Positions 13,441 through 17,392 of a DNA stretch of 17,392 nucleotides are shown here, piece after piece. Position numbers and translations under genes: made by a program. How positions within the stretch are numbered: position 1 is the first letter of the stretch; every line of letters starts with the position of its first letter. Under the pieces are notes generated by a model. It saw only the letters and a list, made by a program, of their open reading frames with translations. It was not told the origin of the DNA and made no database searches. Where the stretch lies: assembly GCA_964543125.1 (NCBI GenBank), contig CAZIWX010000052.1, forward strand, positions 1 to 17,392, written 5' to 3'. Source of the DNA: CAZIWX01 sp964543125. Lineage in GTDB: Bacteria; Fidelibacterota; UBA8477.

Positions 13441-14424
13441 ATGATTTTAGCGGCTGATCCAGTGACTACCCAAACACGTCAAACCTGGGGTGATAAGCAT
13501 TACAACAATTACAATCATTACCTGCGTAAACGCTATGGCGAGCGCGTGTATAAAGTATCGCTTCAGGGCGGATTTACCTGCCCCAACCGGGATGGAAGCA
13601 TCGGCCGCGGCGGTTGCAACTATTGTAATAACGATAGTTTCGTACCACCGTTTCTCAATCCGGAAATGCCAATTCAGCGGCAACTAATGACGTCCATTCC
13701 ATTTTTACAGCAACGCTACGGCGCCGACAAGTACATTGCCTACTTTCAAGCTTATTCCAACACCTATGCCGAACTGGATGAGTTGAAAACTTTATATGCG
13801 GCGGCGGTGGAGCATCCTGATGTGGTGGGGCTGGACATCGGCACCCGGTCCGACTGTGTGGATGAGGAACTGCTGGTGTATTTGGCCCGGTTGAATGAGC
13901 GGGTCCCGGTGACACTGGAATACGGTATCGAATCCATTCATGCGGCGACCCTGGCGTGGATGAATCGCGGCCATGATTTCCAGTCGGTGGTTGACGCAGT
14001 GGCCTTGACAAAACGGTTTGGACTATCCGTGGGCGGGCATATAATTCTGGGTTTCCCGGTTGAGACGGTCGACATGATGCGGGAAACCGGCTTGGCGGCC
14101 AATCAACTGGGACTGGATTTTTTGAAAATTCATCAGTTGCAGGTGGTGAAAAAAACCGTGCTGGCGAAACAGTTTCAGGCCGATCCATTCAAAATGTTTT
14201 CACCCGCGGAGTACGTGGCGCTGGTCTGTGATATATTAGAGCAATTGAATCCGGGAATCGTGATTCAGCGGTTGTTTGGAGCCGCGCCACTCGATTTGTT
14301 AATTGCCCCGCACTGGGGTAACACTATTCCCGAATTATTGTACTGGTTGGAATCGGAGTTAACACGACGCGGAAGCTGGCAGGGATCAGCTTACGATTCC
14401 GGGCGGTGGGTAGTAAAAAATTGA
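13441..14424 (+). CDS. Radical SAM protein, TIGR01212 (YhcC) family
   Basis: A 327-residue protein matching E. coli YhcC (about 309 residues) along its length. The cluster cysteines are Cys47, Cys59 and Cys62 in FTCPNRDGSIGRGGCNYC, that is C-x11-C-x2-C, the widened spacing typical of this family and of its Elp3-like relatives. Further family motifs are YIAYFQAYSNTYA, VVGLDIGTRSDCV, LEYGIESIH, NRGHDF and GHIILGFP. The reaction is not established. The ATG at 13441 gives a family-like N-terminus; an in-frame ATG at 13378 would add 21 unlike residues, and neither has a good ribosome site. The SDR gene follows after 41 bases and is probably co-transcribed. Confidence 0.9.
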   Translation: MILAADPVTTQTRQTWGDKHYNNYNHYLRKRYGERVYKVSLQGGFTCPNRDGSIGRGGCNYCNNDSFVPPFLNPEMPIQRQLMTSIPFLQQRYGADKYIAYFQAYSNTYAELDELKTLYAAAVEHPDVVGLDIGTRSDCVDEELLVYLARLNERVPVTLEYGIESIHAATLAWMNRGHDFQSVVDAVALTKRFGLSVGGHIILGFPVETVDMMRETGLAANQLGLDFLKIHQLQVVKKTVLAKQFQADPFKMFSPAEYVALVCDILEQLNPGIVIQRLFGAAPLDLLIAPHWGNTIPELLYWLESELTRRGSWQGSAYDSGRWVVKN

Positions 14425-14465
14425 TCCGAATAATTCGTAACGGATGAGGGAAAAGGGATTTTATA

Positions 14466-15251
14466 ATGCAGAAAAATGATTGGGCGTTGATTTTAGGAGC
14501 TTCCAGCGGTTTTGGTGGCGCGGCGGCGCGGGCATTGTCGAAAGCGGGTGTGAATATTTTCGGGATTCATCTGGATCGGAAAGCTACCTTAGCCAATGTG
14601 GATGCTATTATCGCTGATATAAAAGCCGCCGGACAGAAAGCCATTTTTATCAATATGAATGCCTCGGATGCCGAGAAACGGGCCGGGGCGGTGGAACGCA
14701 TGCAAGCGGAAATTGGTGACGGCCGAGTGAAAATTCTGCTCCACTCTTTAGCTTTTGGTACCCTGAAGCCGTTTTTTTCAGATGAAGCTAAAGACGAGAT
14801 TAATCAGACTCAGGTCGAAATGACGCTGAATGTCATGGCCAATTCACTCATTTACTGGACCCAGGATGTCCTTCGGGCGGGATTGTTGAAAAAGGGTTCC
14901 CACATTTTTGGGATGACCTCGGCCGGAAGCCACCGGGTCTGGAAGAGCTACGGCGCCATTTCCGGCGCCAAATCCGTTTTGGAATCGAGTCTGCGGCAGA
15001 TTGCCACGGAATTGGCCACCGCCGGTATTGCGGCCAATGCCATTCAAGCGGGCGTGACCGACACACCGGCATTGAGGAAGATTCCGGAAAATTTAAAGAT
15101 GATCGAGTATGCCTTGTCCCTTAATCCCGGTAAACGCCTGACCCAACCGGAAGATGTGGCGCAAGCCCTGGTGGACATCGGTTTATCGGAGAATACCTGG
15201 CTTACGGGAAATATTATCCGGGTTGACGGTGGCGAAGATATCGCCGGATAA
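14466..15251 (+). CDS. SDR oxidoreductase, likely NAD(P)H-dependent enoyl-ACP reductase (FabI/FabL type)
   Basis: A 261-residue short-chain dehydrogenase/reductase. GASSGFG (11-17) binds the dinucleotide and the catalytic pair is Tyr162 and Lys169 in SYGAISGAK. The six-residue gap between Tyr and Lys, in place of the usual three, is the signature of enoyl-ACP reductases FabI and FabL, which carry out the last reduction step of fatty-acid elongation. LHSLAFG (92-98) and a C-terminal VDGGEDI fit the same group. The substrate call is inference from these motifs; a related reductase acting on another enoyl thioester is possible. An AAGGGA site about eight bases before the ATG supports the start. 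It follows the YhcC-like gene by 41 bases with no terminator between. Confidence 0.85.
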   Translation: MQKNDWALILGASSGFGGAAARALSKAGVNIFGIHLDRKATLANVDAIIADIKAAGQKAIFINMNASDAEKRAGAVERMQAEIGDGRVKILLHSLAFGTLKPFFSDEAKDEINQTQVEMTLNVMANSLIYWTQDVLRAGLLKKGSHIFGMTSAGSHRVWKSYGAISGAKSVLESSLRQIATELATAGIAANAIQAGVTDTPALRKIPENLKMIEYALSLNPGKRLTQPEDVAQALVDIGLSENTWLTGNIIRVDGGEDIAG

Positions 15252-15277
15252 GCCTACTTATTTTATCGTGGATTTAA

Positions 15278-15365
15278 GCCGGGAAAAGTTATCAACCTGA
15301 AACCGATTTCGGGCCTAGCCAAATTATTTTAATATCGGACAGCAATGGGAAATAACCTTCCCGGC
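15278..15365. repeat. Long imperfect inverted repeat between convergent genes
   Basis: GCCGGGAAAAGTTAT (15278-15292) faces ATAACCTTCCCGGC (15352-15365). The arms pair over 8 + 5 bases with one bulge and one mismatch, and a smaller CCGAT/ATCGG pair lies inside. The element fills most of the gap between the SDR gene and the DUF3187 gene. The minus strand of the right arm (AGCCGGGAAGGT) is identical to plus-strand bases in the palindrome at 11763-11838. It could be a dispersed repeat or a bidirectional terminator. Confidence 0.4.
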
Positions 15366-15396
15366 TATAGGGAAACCCGGTTTCAATAACCCGTTT

Positions 15397-15417
15397 CCAG
15401 CACAGCCATCCTGCTGG
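15397..15417 (-). terminator. Small hairpin directly after the DUF3187 stop
   Basis: CCAGCA (15397-15402) and TGCTGG (15412-15417) form a 6-bp stem with a 9-base loop, touching the minus-strand stop codon at 15418. The next bases on that strand are AAACGGG, with no T run, so termination here would be weak. Confidence 0.25.
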
Positions 15418-16353
15418 TCAATTCCTTCGGATTCCAAATCCAAAGCTCACATCCGGGGTGGTGCTAACCCGGGCATCTTCCGAGCTGAAGATCACGAATT
15501 CCCATTCGGCATCCGGTCGAATTGCTAAACCATAGCTGAAGCCGGCCGCCGTGATGCCCAACTGATCGGTATTAATATTATAAAAAGGCGTATGTCCGTC
15601 CCATTGAGCGTAAAGTGTGACCTGATTGAATATCGGCCAGATGAGGCCAAACCGGAACCAGCCGACCCAATGACGCTGCTGGCCCGCCAATGGAGCGAAC
15701 CGGCCGGCATACAACCCGCCCAAACCACCGTGTAGCTGGAGACTAAGCGTGGAAAAAGGAGTCAGGGGTTTGTGGAAAACAAACAAACCTCCATCCACCC
15801 CATCATTACCTGATAATCGTGAACTCCGACCAGTTGGGAATTCCACTATTTCCCCGGCCAGCCAGGTCGAATCGTCAAATAAATGCGTGAATCGTAATTG
15901 CACATCCCCAATACCGATCATCGGTTGATCGAGTCGAAATCCGTTAACTCGGTAATGAAATTGATTCGGTGGGAATTCACTTCGACGGCCCTGAGGAAAT
16001 CCGAGCGCGCGATGGAAGCTGTAAATGAATCTGTCCAAATTTCCGGGAGTATGACGCACAATGGGTATCGCCAGGGCAAGTTCCCAGTGGTCCCGTCCGG
16101 CATAATGTACTGTGAATTCAAAGGCTTGGGTTTCGCCATCTAAATAAACAGTATCTTGTATTGCATTGGTATAGGAGCCAATGTTGGCCACCGCCATATC
16201 GAAATCATAGCCAAATTGTTGGGATGCATTCGGGATAGTAATGTTGGCAGGTAGGGGAAAAATGCGGATAAATGGATTCTGATCCCGGGTTGGCAGCCCG
16301 AGAGATTGGGCAATTAGTGAAAGGGGAAAAATCAGGAGGAGGGTTTTGACCAC
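15418..16353 (-). CDS. DUF3187 family exported protein, probable outer-membrane beta-barrel
   Basis: I place the start at GTG 16353, giving 311 residues and a short signal peptide (MVKTLLLIFPLSLIAQS, cleavage near LIAQS-L). The open frame continues upstream to 16503, but that would overlap the preceding gene by over 100 bases and bury the signal. Family motifs are RDQNPFIRIFPLP (23-35), LDGET (71-75) and LDRFIYSFHRALGFPQGRR (106-124), followed by alternating strands rich in Trp, Tyr and Phe and a final strand SFGFGIRRN. This pattern is that of a DUF3187 outer-membrane-type protein, whose function is unknown. Its C-terminus does not end in the usual Phe. It follows the 230-residue gene by 38 bases on the same strand, with no clear ribosome site, and is probably co-transcribed. 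Confidence 0.8.
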   Translation of the reverse strand: MVKTLLLIFPLSLIAQSLGLPTRDQNPFIRIFPLPANITIPNASQQFGYDFDMAVANIGSYTNAIQDTVYLDGETQAFEFTVHYAGRDHWELALAIPIVRHTPGNLDRFIYSFHRALGFPQGRRSEFPPNQFHYRVNGFRLDQPMIGIGDVQLRFTHLFDDSTWLAGEIVEFPTGRSSRLSGNDGVDGGLFVFHKPLTPFSTLSLQLHGGLGGLYAGRFAPLAGQQRHWVGWFRFGLIWPIFNQVTLYAQWDGHTPFYNINTDQLGITAAGFSYGLAIRPDAEWEFVIFSSEDARVSTTPDVSFGFGIRRN

Positions 16354-16391
16354 GCTGGATGTTTTCAGCAGATAGTCAGCGTGACGGTGGA

Positions 16392-17084
16392 TCAAGTCAA
16401 AGGCACCACCACGGAGATATTGGCGCCCCGGTTGGGATCGGCACGGTTGCTGTCGCAGCCATAAACACCAATAGTCTGCAATCCATAAAAGGCCGCCGAA
16501 CACTTGGATTTATCCCCCGAATCAATGAGCCAGACCGAGAAGAAACGGTTCAAACGAGCATCATCGGTTTTCACACTGGCGCTGGCTTGGTGTTCGCGCC
16601 AAATTCGTTGAGTGACCAACAATTCCGGTGCGGTCAAACCGGTCCAGTCCTCTGATTTGAATTGTTTTGCGATTTGATTGGCCCGCTTACCAAAGGTTGA
16701 TTTAGGAATTATTTCCAGATTAAAAAACAAAATATAAGGCTCCGGCTGCCGATCGGTCAGACCTGCCAGGGTTTGGTGAACCTGGCCGTTAGCCGTTTCT
16801 GCTTCGTCCGATGAAACGTAAGGTTTGGCGAATTGGGGTTGAACCGGGACACCTTTAACAGGTTTTATCGCCAGTTCATCCACCAACTTAGCGATATCCG
16901 CCATTTGAAATTTTAAGGGGGGCAAGATCAACGTCTGATCCAGTCCGAACTGCCTTGCCCGGCGCATCTTTCCGACTTGATCTTCATTAAATATTGCGTT
17001 AGCCGGAATCTGCTTAGCCCAGTTCTTGAGATTATGTTGTTCGTAAAATTCATGACTGCGATTTGCGATCGAACCGTAATCCAT
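16392..17084 (-). CDS. Conserved-looking protein of unknown function, 230 residues
   Basis: I do not recognise this protein. It is soluble-looking, with no signal peptide or membrane helix. The first 45 residues are charged and probably helical (HEFYEQHNLKNWAKQ), then LILPPLKFQMADIAKLVDEL, a proline-rich segment (KPVKGVPVQPQFAKPYV), a strand-rich core (EPYILFFNLEI, LLVTQRIWREHQ, FFSVWLIDSG) and a distinctive C-terminus with CSAAFYGLQTIGVYGCDSN and NISVVVPL. The two cysteines (in KCSAA and YGCDS) could pair or bind metal. The start is supported by AAGGA at 17093-17097, eight bases before the ATG. It is the first gene of a pair with the DUF3187 gene, so a shared envelope-related role is possible but unproven. 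Confidence 0.75.
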   Translation of the reverse strand: MDYGSIANRSHEFYEQHNLKNWAKQIPANAIFNEDQVGKMRRARQFGLDQTLILPPLKFQMADIAKLVDELAIKPVKGVPVQPQFAKPYVSSDEAETANGQVHQTLAGLTDRQPEPYILFFNLEIIPKSTFGKRANQIAKQFKSEDWTGLTAPELLVTQRIWREHQASASVKTDDARLNRFFSVWLIDSGDKSKCSAAFYGLQTIGVYGCDSNRADPNRGANISVVVPLT

Positions 17085-17092
17085 CTGGATTG

Positions 17093-17097
17093 TCCTT
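17093..17097 (-). promoter_or_regulatory. Shine-Dalgarno site of the 230-residue gene
   Basis: AAGGA on the minus strand, eight bases before the ATG at 17084, fixes the start of the first gene of the pair. Confidence 0.5.
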
Positions 17098-17257
17098 ACG
17101 GATATAATTCTTCGATTACATGTAAACTGTTTTACTCACCGGTTTAATGCAAGCAAAAACAAAACCAAAATAATAATCAGCAAAAAAGAAGTCTGGTATT
17201 GGATCGAACCAACCGATTAAATGAGGAGCAGAAGGCGCGTGTGGAAAAACAGAATTG

Positions 17258-17392
17258 TCATTTCTTTAAGCCGTTTTGCTTAAGCCAGGCAACCGTTTGT
17301 TTCAGACCCGTTTTATAAGGTGTTGGTCGATAGTCAAAGGCTTGATTGAATTTAGCCGAGCTGAAATGGTAGTCATATTCATTCTGGTAGAG
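17258..17392 (-). CDS. C-terminal end of an NAD-dependent epimerase/dehydratase (extended SDR), cut by window edge
   Basis: The minus strand is open from the right edge to a TGA at 17258-17260, giving 44 residues. They read as the C-terminus of a nucleotide-sugar epimerase/dehydratase: YDYHFSSAKFNQAFDYRPTP followed by YKTGLKQTVAWLKQNGLKK. The SSAKFxxAFxYxPTPYxxGL pattern is the usual end of extended SDR sugar-nucleotide enzymes, where a lysine before the phenylalanine-rich helix and the PTP turn are typical. The cofactor and catalytic motifs lie beyond the window. The gap of 173 bases to the next minus-strand gene (17085-17257) suggests a separate unit. Confidence 0.8.
   Translation of the reverse strand, partial: LYQNEYDYHFSSAKFNQAFDYRPTPYKTGLKQTVAWLKQNGLKK

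Noticed and set aside
13655..14188. 177-codon minus-strand frame opposite the YhcC-like gene
   Set aside because: Proline- and arginine-rich antisense of a well-recognised gene, with no independent evidence.
17085..17257. TTTACA and TATATC boxes upstream of the 230-residue gene
   Set aside because: Spacer is only 14 bases and the boxes are weak; the region is A/T-rich, so matches are cheap.

Overview
The window looks like a stretch of ordinary chromosome from a Gram-negative bacterium. A signal-peptide-bearing DUF3187-type protein that resembles an outer-membrane protein, a SusB-like GH97 glucosidase and several genes typical of environmental FCB-group or candidate-phylum genomes (DUF6901, M55 peptidase, B12-type radical SAM with DUF4070) fit the FCB superphylum or a neighbour such as Calditrichota, KSB1 or Marinimicrobia. 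That placement is inference; nothing here fixes the taxon. Several genes have strong Shine-Dalgarno sequences (for example AAAGGAGGT at 2398-2406), which argues against a typical Bacteroidetes member. I see no rRNA, tRNA, CRISPR array, transposase, integrase or phage structural gene.

Layout. (1) 1-1934 (+) is a GH97 alpha-glucosidase whose N-terminus lies off the left edge. (2) 2123-2392 (-) is a small two-helix membrane protein of the type often labelled 'bacteriophage holin'. (3) 2393-3080 is the longest stretch without a confident gene and carries a 3 x 15 bp tandem repeat. (4) 3081-4949 (+) is a B12-binding/radical SAM/DUF4070 protein with an unusual STAS-like C-terminus. (5) 5134-5778 (+) is an NADP-dependent oxidoreductase of the F420-reductase fold. 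(6) 10738 to 5926 (-) is a tight four-gene operon: M55 D-aminopeptidase, secreted beta-propeller-like protein, M1 metallopeptidase with HEAT repeats and coiled coil, and a small integral membrane protein. (7) 10972-11703 (+) is a DUF6901 protein. (8) 11885-13318 (-) is a MATE transporter. (9) 13441-15251 (+) is a pair: a TIGR01212/YhcC radical SAM protein and an enoyl-ACP-reductase-like SDR. (10) 17084 to 15418 (-) is a pair: an unrecognised 230-residue protein and a DUF3187 protein. (11) 17258-17392 (-) is the C-terminus of a nucleotide-sugar epimerase/dehydratase.

The only clear functional unit is the peptidase operon. Its genes are spaced by -8, 12 and 12 nt, and it joins a zinc D-aminopeptidase, a zinc M1 peptidase, an exported propeller protein and a membrane protein, suggesting peptide or cell-wall-peptide turnover. 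The rest is a mosaic of one- and two-gene units. Gaps between convergent genes carry imperfect palindromes and share short motifs, which look like dispersed intergenic repeats or terminators.

I found no clear novel defence, mobile or biosynthetic system. The most worthwhile leads are the STAS-like tail on the radical SAM protein, the DUF6901 protein with spaced cysteines, the peptidase operon and the intergenic repeat elements.
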